64,000 bases of DNA, taken from NCBI GenBank assembly GCA_963691815.1, contig OY829653.1, positions 3,915,944 to 3,979,943 of the forward strand, in the 5' to 3' direction. This DNA is from Echiichthys vipera (taxonomy: Eukaryota; Chordata; Actinopteri; Perciformes; Trachinidae). Each line of letters begins with the position of its first letter. The first letter of the stretch is position 1. Shown here in pieces: positions 43,926 to 55,263 of the stretch. A program made the translations under genes and the position numbers. The notes under the pieces are model-generated. The model had not been told where the DNA came from. It was given only the letters and a program-made list of their open reading frames with translations, and searched no databases.

Positions 43926-45587
43926 CTGACGCTGGATAAAGAGAAATCAGGGCTAATGAACCGCGCTTCCTCGGCTATAATTCTGTAATAGCTATAATCA
44001 GGCCGTTCTGGAGCACATGAATATACATGGCCGGCATCAGCTGCAATCCTGTTGGTGGTCAATATTCTTGAAGCTTTGCCAGTCGGGGAATATTCCTGCT
44101 TCCCTGCTCTGCCTTAATGTTATCAGGTAACACACACTAGCATTAAATCCCACCACAAAATAAAAAGCCTCTTTTTGGAAGCCGACACAGCAGACAATGC
44201 GGCTCTCACCAAAAGCCCTTTAAGTGTTCGTGTTTTAATGTCATTACGGCACCACGAAGCAGCAGCACACAGACCGGGCGGGAGGAGGAAGGCACACGAA
44301 AAAAAAAGAGAGAGCTGCAGCTTGAAAAGAGAAACCCTACACAAGACCTCAAGGTACGTTTGCTCTGAGCGGAGACAAAAAGACCCGAGCAATGGCAAAA
44401 ACAAACGGGACGGGTTTATTACGTTTACGCGGTGAATGGCGGAACAACGGCCTAGGCAGTCCTCGCTGACAGCTTCTAAAGCCGCAGATTTGTGCCCATT
44501 AGTCACACATTTTAGCAAGAAGGTGGTTTCTAAAGTGCATTGATGGGGATTACAGTTCTATCCTTTCCTGTCTTTCTTTCAGCAGCGAAACACACGGCTG
44601 ATTCCTGAGATGCCAGGAGGTTCCCCGCAAAGAAAGGAGCGGGGGAACTATTGTATTTGTTTTCTAAAATGGCAATCCATAGGGTATTAAGGGGCTTAAT
44701 CCCTGATTAATATTTTAATGAACAAAATAAAGCAGCAAATTCTGAAGTTTTACGGCGTCCCACACCACGGGACGGGTTATTTACATGTCGTCTGGGAGAG
44801 ACGCGGAGAAAGAGGCAGATGAATGCAGAACACGTTCAGTTGAGATTACATGGTGGCACTCGGGTGCGATTACAACCGCCAGGGATTTGAATAATCTTAG
44901 TTTATTGAGTTTGAGATATTTTGTAATCGTAGATTAGTTTGAACAGGGACGTTCTTTACTGTGCACTCCAAAGCACGGATTAAGACAAATAGGAGGTTGT
45001 GTTGGAGGATCCAAAATCACTATTTCAGGCCCCATCGGCCTTTTCACACCCTCAAGGTTTGTGTTTTTTTATTTTGGGCCTTGAGTCTTTGAGGGAAAGG
45101 TGTTCAATATTGAGTGACACCCTGCTTTGCTCTCTCGTGGCGTTACACCTGCAGCGCGCTGTCCTGTAAGACACAACACAGTCTCTTGGTCGGGGTTAAA
45201 TGCCTTGCTCATGGGCCTCAACTTGCAGATGACACGGATAAATATCTGGTTTCGATTTTACACACAAACATATGATCAGTTTATAACAGATGATGCATTT
45301 CTATAGATTAATCTACAGTATATGACGTATAACGGGCAAACTGCAACACCAAAGTACCGCTAACATATTAACACATAACTAATAAAATAATACAACACTT
45401 TACTTTGGATGTTAAAGTACAATTTGTTGCTAACACTCCTATTCAGTTACTTTTGTATTATATAAACTGTATATTATAGTTTTGAAGGCAGCACTTGGAC
45501 TTGTCCTCGTTATGGAGCATTTTTATCACCATGCTACATTTACTCCTTCCACTACCGTCAGCTTCTGCCCCCTGCGTTAATGCAGAG
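43926..45587. other. Unassigned; 43930-44130 and 44660-44760 candidate conserved DNA
   Basis: 43930-44130 (GGCTATAATTCTGTAATAGC, GGTGGTCAATATTCTTGAAG) and 44690-44730 (CCCTGATTAATATTTTAATG) look like constrained AT-rich non-coding sequence. ORFs at 44123-44518 are on both strands without a known domain. Confidence 0.3.
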
Positions 45588-45842
45588 GCTGGAGAGGTGC
45601 CAGTTCATCTCCTGGGCACTGCTGAGGTGCTGTTGAGCAAGGCACAGAACCCCCAACTGCTCGGGGCGCTGATCCATTGGCAGCCCCCTCGCTCTAACAT
45701 CTCTCCATTAATTGCATGTATATAGGTCCTGTTTGTGCATATGTGTGTATTTCGGGCCTGTGTGTGTGTATCATGATTAATAATAAGAGTGAAAAAATAA
45801 AAAATTTCCCCGTTGCGGGATAAATAAAGTAATTCTTCTTCT
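45588..45842 (+). mobile_element. SINE-3 copy lacking the tRNA head
   Basis: Starts at GCTGGAGAGGTGCCAGTTCA and keeps CAACTGCTCGGGGCGCTGAT, a middle segment deleted in the 43176 copy. It ends GCGGGATAAATAAAGTAATT and CTTCTT. Confidence 0.85.
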
Positions 45843-46175
45843 AATAAATAAAAAAAGGTAGGTCAGCTTTTTACTGCGGGTGCAAATCTGTTCTACCAGG
45901 ACACGACAGTAAATAGACTTTATTAGACAACAATACCATAAAGTATCAACTCAGGGGCTTCAATCGACACGAGGTGACGTCAAACACAATCATTTAGATT
46001 TAAATCAACCTACGAAAAGCAAGTTAAACATGATTTCAGATCATTACTGAAGTCTTCCAGACATTTAAAATAAAAACAAACTATTCATTTTAAACGTACG
46101 TCGACGATATCGGATTGTCGATCAGTGAACCGATGCATGGATCCACGTCGATGCATCGTTACAACGCCAGTTAAA
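45843..46175. other. Unassigned; hAT-like terminal remnant near 46095-46165
   Basis: CGATGCATGGATCCACG and CGATGCATCGTTACAACGCC resemble ends of Charlie-type hAT elements (TAACGATGCATCG in reverse). Both ends cannot be defined. Confidence 0.35.
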
Positions 46176-46502
46176 TTTATTTAACTGCTGTTGTAAAAAC
46201 AACACAAATTGATTTGGATCCACAAAATTTCACCTGCCGGATAAAAAAGAATCACTCTGAATTTATAATTTGAAGGAACTTTTTGGGGATTTATTAATTT
46301 ATGTATGTGTACGGCTTCACCTTTGATGACTCTTACACTGAAGCTGCCACTACAGGGTCGTTTTCTGCCCCGTTTTGTAGTAAAATCTCTCTCAAACCCA
46401 GACGTTCACAAGGTTCTTGCACTTTCTCTTTGCACCTGGCTGTGAAAACACACCAACACCACGCAGCCCTGCTTCAGTAAGCTAGCCTCGCACTCTCTCA
46501 CC
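46176..46502 (+). repeat. R1 repeat, uninterrupted copy
   Basis: Continuous match to both halves at 42797-42932 and 43741-43925, with TTTATGTATGTGTACGGCTT across the point where the other copy is split. This copy gives the pre-insertion state. Class unknown, no ORF. Confidence 0.85.
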
Positions 46503-46553
46503 TCACGTTTTTACCCACACATGTCAATTTAGAAATCATAAAGTGTCTTTTGT

Positions 46554-47172
46554 GGGCAACTGTGGCTTAGTGAAAGAGTGGATCGTCCTCTACTCGAGAG
46601 ACTGGCGGTTCGATCCCCACCTCCTCTGGTCCACATGTCGAAGTGTCCTTGGGCAAGACACTGAACCCCGAATTGCTCTCCGTGCTGCGCATGGGTGTGT
46701 AAATGTGGTGTGAATGGTTAGATTAGATCAGGGATGTCAAAGTCAAATACATCAGAGCGCCAAAAAAACAAATTTGCTACAAGCCAAGGGCCGGACTGGT
46801 TCAATGTTTATTAAAACATATTAAAATGATTGCATATAACCTGAAAACATTTTTGCAGTGAGTTCGCGGGCTACCGTTGCATTGTGGGTAATGTAGTTTA
46901 GATGCATGAAAAACACCAGCAGGCGGCTGTGGCGTGCGGGCCGGTTCTAATACTAATCACATATCATCCCGGGGGCCAAGATAATTCATTCGGGGGGCTG
47001 GATCCGGCCCGCGGGCCTTGACTTTGACACCTATGGATTAGATGGTCTGTAGATGTCCACCGCCATCAGTGTGAATGTCTGTGTGAACGAGTGAATGTGA
47101 CAAACACTGTGAAAGCGCCTTGAGTAGTCAGAAGACTAGAAAGACGCTTTATAAGCACAAGTCCATTTACCA
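46554..47172 (+). mobile_element. SINE-2, split by an hAT-MITE, 8-bp target duplication
   Basis: Head GGGCAACTGTGGCTTAGTG (A-box-like), GGTTCGATCCCC (B box), body GTCCTTGGGCAAGACACTGA, end AAGTCCATTTACCA. TCTTTTGT flanks at 46546-46553 and 47173-47180. The run GGTTAGATTAGAT is broken at 46728 by the hAT-MITE and resumes at 47036. Confidence 0.85.
46729..47035. mobile_element. hAT-MITE copy 2, perfect 8-bp target duplication
   Basis: Left end CAGGGATGTCAAAGTCAA, right end TTGACTTTGACACCTATG. GATTAGAT stands at 46721-46728 and 47036-47043. It is 307 bases, against 226 at 4223. The difference is mainly an internal segment at 46780-46855 that copy 1 lacks. No ORF. Confidence 0.92.
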
Positions 47173-47180
47173 TCTTTTGT

Positions 47181-47752
47181 TGGTGAAACGGACGAACCCT
47201 TGAACCCTTTATTCAGCATATTTGGTGTCTCTTTCCTTTGGAGGCCTTTTAAATAAGAAGAGAGGGAAATGAGAAGAATAAAAACTCAAGTGGGGTCGTG
47301 CGAGCTCTCAGATCCACTCCCATGACCTCACTCACTGCTGGTTGTTTCAAAGCAGAGACAGAAGAAAAAAAAACAACATTAGATAACCATCAGTGTCTCC
47401 GATATCTCTCCTCAAAGAGGCTGAAGGCCCACATTGCCGATAATTGGATTTGATTTGCACTCCCAGCATCAGTTAGGGAGATTAAGGGCAAGCACAAAAA
47501 TCCCCACGATTCCTTTTCATCCGGATGACAAGCGAGGCCGAACGGATCCTGAAAGGAATATTTGTGACAGAAACCTTTGCGTGTCTTCGCACAGAAGCTG
47601 CTGGAAACGTCGGTCCGGGGGGAACAATGAGCACATAATGACAAACGTAGAATATTACGGGTGTCTTAAGGGTTCGTTTGTGGTTTTTTTCCTTAAAGTG
47701 GGAAGGAAAAAGTGCCGCTCGGTACCTCGCCGATCGAGGCGGTGGAGACTTA
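47181..47752. other. Unassigned; 47380-47620 candidate conserved DNA
   Basis: ATTGCCGATAATTGGATTTG and neighbouring bases look like constrained non-coding sequence. ORFs on both strands are not recognisable. Confidence 0.3.
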
Positions 47753-48354
47753 GGGCGCACTCACACTGTCCTTCTGCACTGCGCCCCGGGCTTTAGGGTC
47801 CTTGTCCCCCCCTCCAGGCCCGTTTGTACTCACACTACCTGGGCCTTGCGCAAATGCTTCTTGCTGCCTATACGTCATCACGCCGTAACACGTCACACGC
47901 ATTGATGACGTCATCGCGATGCGTCGCTTTGTTTACAAATCTTTCCGTAGACCTCAGAGTTTTTGTGCGTCTTGTCGACTGTTTTTGAATCTTTTCATCG
48001 ACCAAATCTGCAGTAAACACTCCACCTCCGCATCACACCAACGTGAACCTTTCACCGCCATTGTTGTTGTTAAATATCCGCGCATGGTCCCTCCTTCTAT
48101 TTTCTATGTCCCAACAGGGGCACAGAAAATTACGTCAGAACCGCCGTAGGCCTCGTGCTCGTACACGTGCGCACGCTCGTGCTCGTACATGTGCAAACGC
48201 GCTCTACAAAAGCCCACCTCTCTCAGACGGGCCGTGGACGGCCAGCTGGCAGCAGTTATGCGCGGAGCGGTTGCACTCACACTGGTCAAACGCACTAGGC
48301 TTGACCTGTAAAAACAGTTTCGGCGCGGTGCGGAAGGACAGTGTGAGTGCGCCC
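47753..48354 (-). mobile_element. H-MITE copy 5, full length with TTA target duplication
   Basis: Ends GGGCGCACTCACACTGTCC and GGACAGTGTGAGTGCGCCC. TTA occurs at 47750-47752 and 48355-48357, the 3-bp duplication expected for PIF/Harbinger. 602 bases long. The Myb/SANT-like frame has the TGA stop seen in copy 1, plus a second stop. It is the best copy for defining the family. Confidence 0.92.
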
Positions 48355-48357
48355 TTA

Positions 48358-49497
48358 TAAACTGGAATTCCTCGACAACTTAAAACGTACAACACGGTGG
48401 AACAATGTCTGTTACAACATGAACAACTAAAGGAAGTTAAATAAAAGTTGTACTCCGCAGTTTATAGAGATATACAGAAACGGCGCCAGCGAACGCTCTC
48501 AATACATCGCCTCTCAGTCAGAATAATACAAGACTTAACTTATTTTTCCTCCTCTTCATCGCCTGTGGGGAGAGGGAGGTTCTGTTCTGGCCTGATAAGT
48601 CATCTATTTGAATGGATCGTCGTTCTCACAGGTATGTAAATAAAAAAACAACCCGTATTCCTCTCCCCCTTTTATTCCACTCTTTTGACGACGAGCATCG
48701 CTTACACTAGATTAAATCACCATCAATAGACTCCCCCACGCTCGGGTGTCGCATTCACTCTACCCCATGCCAAAAGACTAATATTAGTATCTCCGGAAAA
48801 TAATCTCTCTTTATTTTTCCGCAAGTTCCCCACTGAAGCATTCACACTCGCATTTATCAGAGGATTTAAATGCGGATGAAATAGTATATAAGCTGGATCC
48901 CCTCAGGAGAGGTTCTCATTCTCTCGTATTCTTTCAGACGGGGAGAGAAAAGGAGAGGGAGCACGCTGCACCTTGGCGGAGAAAGAGGGAGGAGGAGGAT
49001 GCCGAGGAGGAGGATGAATTAATTTTTCCCCTCTGGGAGAAACACATGGTGGATCTCAAGAGTTGGAGGGAATCTTCCCATCTTGCTCTGATTGGCATTA
49101 AGAGGGTAGGGGGGGGGGGGCGGAAAGGATGAGAGGGAAGGAGATGCCATGGTTGTTACTAATGATTTATTGTTCTGAAATGTGAACGGTGTTTTGGTGG
49201 GTGCTTGTCATTCGAAAACGTTCAGTACATCCTCCTTTCAGTAGCTTTTGGCGTTGCTTAAGCATAAATACGTTCACTTTAGCTTCAATGCATTTTTATT
49301 ATCAGGCAGGTAAGACGCAAACAACTGGGACGTCTTCTTTCACTGAATCTGAACAACTTTGAACGAGGTTTTAATACCTGAAAACAACTGAATACGTGAA
49401 TAACCACGACTTCAGGGCTCAAACTGACAGTTATTGTCATTGGGACTGTTGTGGGAATTTTGGATATTTGTGATTCATCATCATAGTTTTGTCAGGT
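48358..49497. other. Unassigned sequence with a TATA-like site
   Basis: Contains the TATA-like site described separately, a purine-rich run at 48940-49010 and a G-run at 49107-49120. No gene recognised. Confidence 0.3.
48884..48892 (+). promoter_or_regulatory. TATA-box-like GTATATAAG
   Basis: Good TATA match with a CTCATTCTCTCGTATTCTTT pyrimidine-rich stretch about 30-45 bases downstream and a purine-rich leader. There is no recognisable transcript or ORF after it, so promoter activity is only a possibility. Confidence 0.25.
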
Positions 49498-49659
49498 CAG
49501 ACGCAGTTCAGTGTCTCCTCTGTCTCACCTTGACAAAGGGAAGTTTGGGGTCCCCTGCTAAAGCTGCTGCCCCGGATAAGAGGCTGAAGATGAGATGAGA
49601 TGAGATGAGATGAGATGAGATGAGACAGACGCAGTTCAGTGTCTCCTCTGTCTCACCTT
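49498..49659 (+). mobile_element. Very short LINE-R insertion between perfect 34-bp direct repeats
   Basis: The 34 bases at 49498-49531 (starting CAGACGCAGTTCAGTGTCTC, ending CTCACCTT) are repeated exactly at 49626-49659. Between them (49532-49625, 94 bp) is the extreme 3' end of LINE-R, with a small internal deletion and an expanded GATGA tail of seven or more units. The flanking repeat is best read as a target-site duplication. Confidence 0.9.
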
Positions 49660-50329
49660 CTTAATGGATAATGCAAATAACTAACTCATGATGGTTTAAT
49701 GGCATATTTGTGCATCTGCCCCCTGTGTTAGAGACCTTGTGATGAGAGAAGTTCAGAGTGTTCAGCATTGTAATGTCTGAGGCCTGTTTTTGTTTGGTCT
49801 AAAGACGTCACCCAACCAAGGCTATTCGCGTCCTGTCCCTTCCCCTAAAAGACTGGGCATGATTTGGCTCATCGTCGTTCCTGCTAGACTCTAACTTTGT
49901 GAGGACGCAGGGGTGAACGTATTTTTGTCTGCAGAGGAAATTGCTTTGGCAAAATAAACCACGGATAAAAAGCTGATCCTGATCCAATTTGTTGATCTTT
50001 ATTGAAGAATCTATTTCCACAACAGGACTAATATGATGAGTCTTTTCCCAATTAAAAACTTTCTAAAATGTCTATTAAATAGTTCATCCTTATCTTATCA
50101 ATTACTGTTTTTCACTGTGACAATTGCAAAGTGACGTCTTCAATGTTGCACTACTTAACTGTTGTTTTAGATTGTAAAAAAAGCAAACCCCCAATTTTCT
50201 TTGCATGAAAACGATCAAATGATGATCGAAATATTTGCAGATTAATGGATTACCATGGATTACCATGGATTACTGTCCTGACTAGGGCTGGATGATACGG
50301 CTAAAATCTTCTGTCCCGATAGATACTTT
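49660..50329. other. Unassigned sequence
   Basis: A doubled TGGATTACCATGGATTACCA at 50250-50272 and, at 50284-50325, an AGGGCTGGATGATACGG phrase like the start of a fish repeat. No gene. Confidence 0.35.
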
Positions 50330-50790
50330 CAATTCAATTCAATTCAGTTTTATTTACAGTGCCAAATGATAACCAAAGTGATCTCGGGACACTTTACAGA
50401 GTAGGTAAAGACCACACTCTATGACTTATTTATGATTTACAGAGACCCAACAATTCCCCCGTAGAGTACGGTGGCGTTGAAAACCTTCACTATAACAGAC
50501 AGGAACGTCAGACAGACCCAGCTCTGTGGAGGACGCACATCTGTCTGCACCGGAGAGAGGAAGAGAAGGAGAGAGAGAGAGAGAAAAGACAAAGACAGAC
50601 AAAAGACAGGGAGACTGACACACTTCCAGAGATGCAAGCAACCACAAAAGTAACAGTAACTATAATAATATCTATAGTAATGTGAATATGACTGATATGT
50701 TATGGCAGTTAAAACAGCAGAATAGTAGAAACAAGCACAGCTAATGTGATAGAATATGAAAATGATAATAATTATGGTGGTAAACATGAT
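50330..50790 (-). mobile_element. REP-D retroelement copy, inverted
   Basis: Starts with a CAATTCAATTCAATTCAG tail (minus-strand 3' end) and continues as the mirror of 60962-60645 and 8340-7955, including a GA-rich microsatellite at 50562-50584. The (GAATT)n-type tail indicates retroposition. No ORF with a domain. Probably a LINE 3' region or LINE-derived SINE. Confidence 0.75.
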
Positions 50791-53280
50791 GGAGGATGAG
50801 TAGAGGCAATAGCAGTTGAAACTATAGTTAGGGTTAGGCATCAAAAACACTTGGATAGGCCAAAGTCATTACAGTTAAACAAAGCAAGCATTGATTGCAC
50901 ATCTATGACTGGGTGCAGAATTTCCTTCACTCATCTACGTCACACTTTGTTTCGCTCCACGCCCTTCAGCCGACCCCGACCTACACGCTCTCACACTAAA
51001 GCACTGACTGAGATTGTGTTGAGTCTAAAGGATGCTCAGATACCGGAGACTGAATGTTGGGGATGTGATTGGAGCTGAGGTTTTACCCAGTTACACTCAC
51101 ACTGTGGCCTCTTTGGCTACAGAGACAGCAACCTGCACTAACTTCTTGCCTGAGAACGTAGCAAATGCGTTCCCCGCGATACACGACCGACGCACTTTGA
51201 CTTGCCGCTGAACTCCCCCGGGTTTCCGCGGTGTCGAGCAGCAACTTTGGATCGACTGACTCTCTTTTGCGCATAAGAAGTGAAACATCTTTGTGTGGCT
51301 TTGACAGAGCCGACCAAAACAAAGCATCACAAACTCATCTAAAAGCAAAAACACATCAGAGTCCCGCCCGCTACGTTTGATTGACGGGTAAAGTTTTTAA
51401 AGTGCAGCGGCGACGGCCGGAGACAGAGTGAAAATAAAAACAAGACTCTCACAGATTACCACTTTAATATTTGATAGCGCGTGTGGGCTTCGTACCACTT
51501 AGTATAATTAAATCAGTCGAGACCTCACTTATAAAGACTGAATTTAGCCGCCATTTACGTCGTATCGGGTTTCATTCAGTCAAACAAGTGGGACGCTAGT
51601 TTCATTACGACAGGCAGCGAAAAGGACATAAATAAATAAATCATTGCATTCGATTTTTGATGCATTTACGGACATTTATCATACGCACAGATAACGCAGT
51701 TAATGGCCAGACATCTAGCCAGACACTGTCCTCTGTGTGTTGACGGGTAGACAGCAGGCTGAGGAGCTGCACACAGATCAACCCTTATTGACTCAATCTA
51801 TTGACAAATGAATTTGGGGGCAAAGTCCTTCTGCGAGTTGTTGATTTAGGTGTCACAGTTCATTCCTGTTAGTGCCAACACTCACAACACACATCTCTGC
51901 CTTGATCTGACGGCAAGCTGTGAGGTGAAATATCCTTTTTATTAGAGTATATCAGAATTTTTACAGAGTTATCGTAATGCAGCGTGTTTCCATTGACCCG
52001 GTAAACTGCGGAGAGGAGCCTCCGAACATAAAGCACATCGCAGTGCGCCATTAAAGCCTCTGAAATAATGTCTGAGTTCAAAATGGAAAGGAAATGAATG
52101 CAACGCAAAGTTTGTTTTCTGCAATATTATAGGCAACCGACTATATTAAAAAGCAATTAAAACGAACTATTGCATTACAAAAGGGATGAATTAACTCTCG
52201 GCACAGTGAAATGCATGATTTCTGTACAAGCCTGATGTAAATTAAACTCTTCATTAAGGATTAAGAAATAATAAAGAAAATTAGTCTGTACTGTGAGCCT
52301 TTAAAATGTTCATTATTAGGTGTATTCACTTTAATGAGCTGTAAAAAAAAAAGATACGCAGGGAGAAAAATCGGCTGTAGACTTTAATGCCATGGTAACT
52401 TGATCAACTTTCCCAGTTAATGAAATCTTCAAGAGAGATCAGCCGATTTTCATTTCAGCAACTTCTCGACTCTACACAAAGATGCAGCAGGTGTTGGCTC
52501 CCGAGCAGAATTTTGGGTAAATATTGATCCTGTAAATATGTGTGCTGTTCACCCCCTCCCTCCCTCTCCCTCTCTCTCTCCTCTCAGAGAGACGCACCCT
52601 CCCTGCAGCCGACACGGGAGCTAGTTAAGTGAGGTATCATCTTCAGTCCGCAGCTAGTCCACCGTCTCCCACAAGGCCATTGTGGGTAGTGTACAACTGT
52701 TGCGAGTGGGTGGCACATCTGTTCCCTGAGACAGGCAAGGCCCCCCGGGTCATCACGCGCCTCGGCTAGCGTTTCACACGCATCACTAATAACCACTCTG
52801 GTATCTCTGCTTAGCTGGAGACAAAGGGCCTTGACGGGTGCCACTTGCCTTCAGATGTGAGCGCCGACAATTCTAATAGATAGAGCATTAAGTATCATGT
52901 TTACCTTATCCGTATCCTTCGATCTATCTTGCACACCGTACACACTTAACAGGTTAAGTGTATTCACTACACGCCTGAAACGGAATACATTTGCACAGGT
53001 TCTCGATTGAAGCACCATATGTACAGAGCTGGTATATAATATAGTTGCCAGGTTTCAGAGGCACAGGCATTTGTGAAAATATACAAAAACAAAATTAAAA
53101 AAAAAAACATTCATGGAATTAAAACTGTATCAGTGTCTCAGCTTACCCCGCAAACTTTCCTGTAAGGATATTCAGAATCACAACTGTACAGCTTTTGTCA
53201 AAGTCAGGAGTATTCCCTCCTACAATAGCCAGGGATATACGCGCCCCCGCATCAAACTAAAAGTTTAAATCCAACTCGAG
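50791..53280. other. Unassigned; 51790-52530 candidate conserved DNA
   Basis: 51090-51430 is GC-richer and open on the minus strand without a known domain. 51790-52530 is repeat-free and AT-rich with many TAAT/ATTA words (TTCATTAAGGATTAAG, TTTAATGAGCTG). A CT tract lies at 52553-52587. Confidence 0.3.
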
Positions 53281-54465
53281 CTCCGAGAGAGAGAGAGAGC
53301 GGACAGAAAGAGGGAGATTGTGTGTTCATGTTTGCAATCCCGGTGCACGGTTAAAAGAGCCGGAGGGGGGATAAGGGCGGGAAAGAGATGTAGAGAGAGA
53401 GAGAGAGAGTCAGGTGAGGTTGTGTTGGAGGTGGAAAAAGTATATCTAACGTGCATGCATGTGTCCACAGGGCTGGTTCACCAGCTCACTGGGAGCAGTG
53501 ATGGCTCTGGTAGTAGAGGGCGAGCAGAGAGCGTGGAGGATGAAAGATGGGGCCTAATCCTCCACATGTGGCGTCTTTCCCCCCCTTTTTTTAAAAAAGG
53601 AAAGCCAACTGGAGCCGTTCTTTGGACTCTAGGCCAGGGGCTCCAGGAAAGCGTTGCCTCCAGCCAAAGCACATAGTGTGAAATGAGAAGCTAAAGCTTG
53701 AATGTGCTTTTGTTTATCAGAAAACTGCACTCTAAGTGGGATTGGCATTGGAGGGGCCCAAACTCCATAAGTCATATAGACTGGCTCGGGCCGAAGTGGG
53801 GATGGCATGGCGAGGTTTCAGGCTTGAGCGGCCCAGGGAAGGCAACTCGTCAGTCAGCCACTTGGCAGCCTCTTTCCTCCTTCATCGCTCCACTTCTATA
53901 ATCTTAGTTCCAACAAAAAGGGGGGATCGAAGAGGTCAATCTAAAGTATGAAAATATGGACCCGAGTTTAGAAAAAAGAGGCAAAGATACGTTTAACATC
54001 CACCGGTCTGGTTGGAGCAGCGCTAAGGGACGTCAAACCTAAGCTTGGGGAATTGGGGATGAAGACTTCTAGGGGAGAAGAGGCCAGCAGGGTGCCAAAG
54101 ACCAATCAACTGTTGAGATGGATTGCATGGGGGATCCATGACCGTGACACGCTTGGCTCCAAAGTGGCAAAAGATAACTTCAAAGTAGAGAAAGTTATGA
54201 AGGGGCTCAGAGCTTTGGATGAATCTGAGACGGGCTGGAGGATTCAGCGGGGACAAGCACAGTGTTCAGGGAAATCTGACTTCCAGCATGTAACTCCTGA
54301 GTCCATTTGTGAGGATGTTGAACTTCTGCGGTTCATTTGAATGAATTTGAAAAGATGTTATTTACATAAAAGTCTAAAGCATCGACCTGCAGAACTTCAC
54401 TGTTACTGTTAGAAACGTAAAAAGCAAGACGGCATTGTGACGACATACTGTAGCTGTGTGTACCT
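53281..54465. other. Unassigned; (GA)n tracts then purine-rich sequence
   Basis: GA tracts at 53285-53299 and 53391-53409. Beyond these, 53480-54340 is purine-rich and repeat-free, with ORFs of 95-118 codons that I do not recognise. No convincing exon. Confidence 0.3.
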
Positions 54466-54862
54466 ATTGGTGTGTTTCCATGTGCGGGTGCGTACGGTGC
54501 GATTTGGAATGGCAAAGCCTGGCCTTACGCGTGTTTCCGTTGCCAACCGCACCCTCACTTGATGGGCAGGGTGTAGGGAAAATGCCATCAGCCGCATCAG
54601 CGAGATAAGTAGCGTGACACCATACAGGTGCGACGACATCGAACGCAGGACGTGCCTGCTGTTGTTGCAAGGAGTGGCAACTTTTTGTCGTCCAATCCAC
54701 AGACTGTTGTAGGTGTATCCGGTCTAGCTCCATCCTATCCGTACCATACCATCTCCGGGTAGGGGTCTGTTGTTTTGGCCCCGTTATAATGGAAACGCAG
54801 TGAATTTCATACCGTACTGCACCGAACTGAACCGTACAACGCAGCCGAAACACGCCATTTGT
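54466..54862. mobile_element. Candidate DNA-transposon MITE with ~14-bp imperfect ends
   Basis: Left TTGGTGTGTTTCCATG and right CCGAAACACGCCATTT form an imperfect inverted repeat. Subterminal TGCGTACGGTGCGA and TCATACCGTACTGCACCGAA also mirror each other. That is the structure of a decayed MITE. Class (Harbinger or hAT) and target duplication are unclear. Confidence 0.5.
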
Positions 54863-55263
54863 AGCACTATGAGGGTAACGCTGTGATTGCGACTGTACTT
54901 TTTTGTATTTTCAAGCTTTTTTGTATGAGAACTCCCTGTTTATCATGTGAATACATATGACAATACATCATTAAAACATATATGGTATAATAATGCAGTC
55001 ATAAAAAAAGATCACATCTTGGGTTTGACGATTTAACAAAACGTTGTGTGCAGCCAAACATTTTATTTTATACTTTATTTTAGATTCCCAAAGACACCGA
55101 AAATGCCAAGATTTGGGGTATAAGTATATAAAATGATGCACATCTAGAGTGCTGTTCTCATTCACTGTTTGTACCTATGAAAAGTAATGCACTGGAATTT
55201 GTCAGTAACAACGTGACGTAGTATAACAAGCCAAGGTGCAGTGTGAACAGATGAGTTTTCATG
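54863..55263. other. Unassigned AT-rich sequence
   Basis: No gene or repeat recognised. Confidence 0.35.

Noticed and set aside
49107..49120. G-run as G-quadruplex
   Set aside because: A single homopolymer G-run; it does not form the four-tract pattern and may be assembly noise.
54053..54340. 95-codon plus ORF with charged composition
   Set aside because: Looks the most protein-like of the unassigned ORFs, but I recognise no family and no exon signals. Kept as unassigned.
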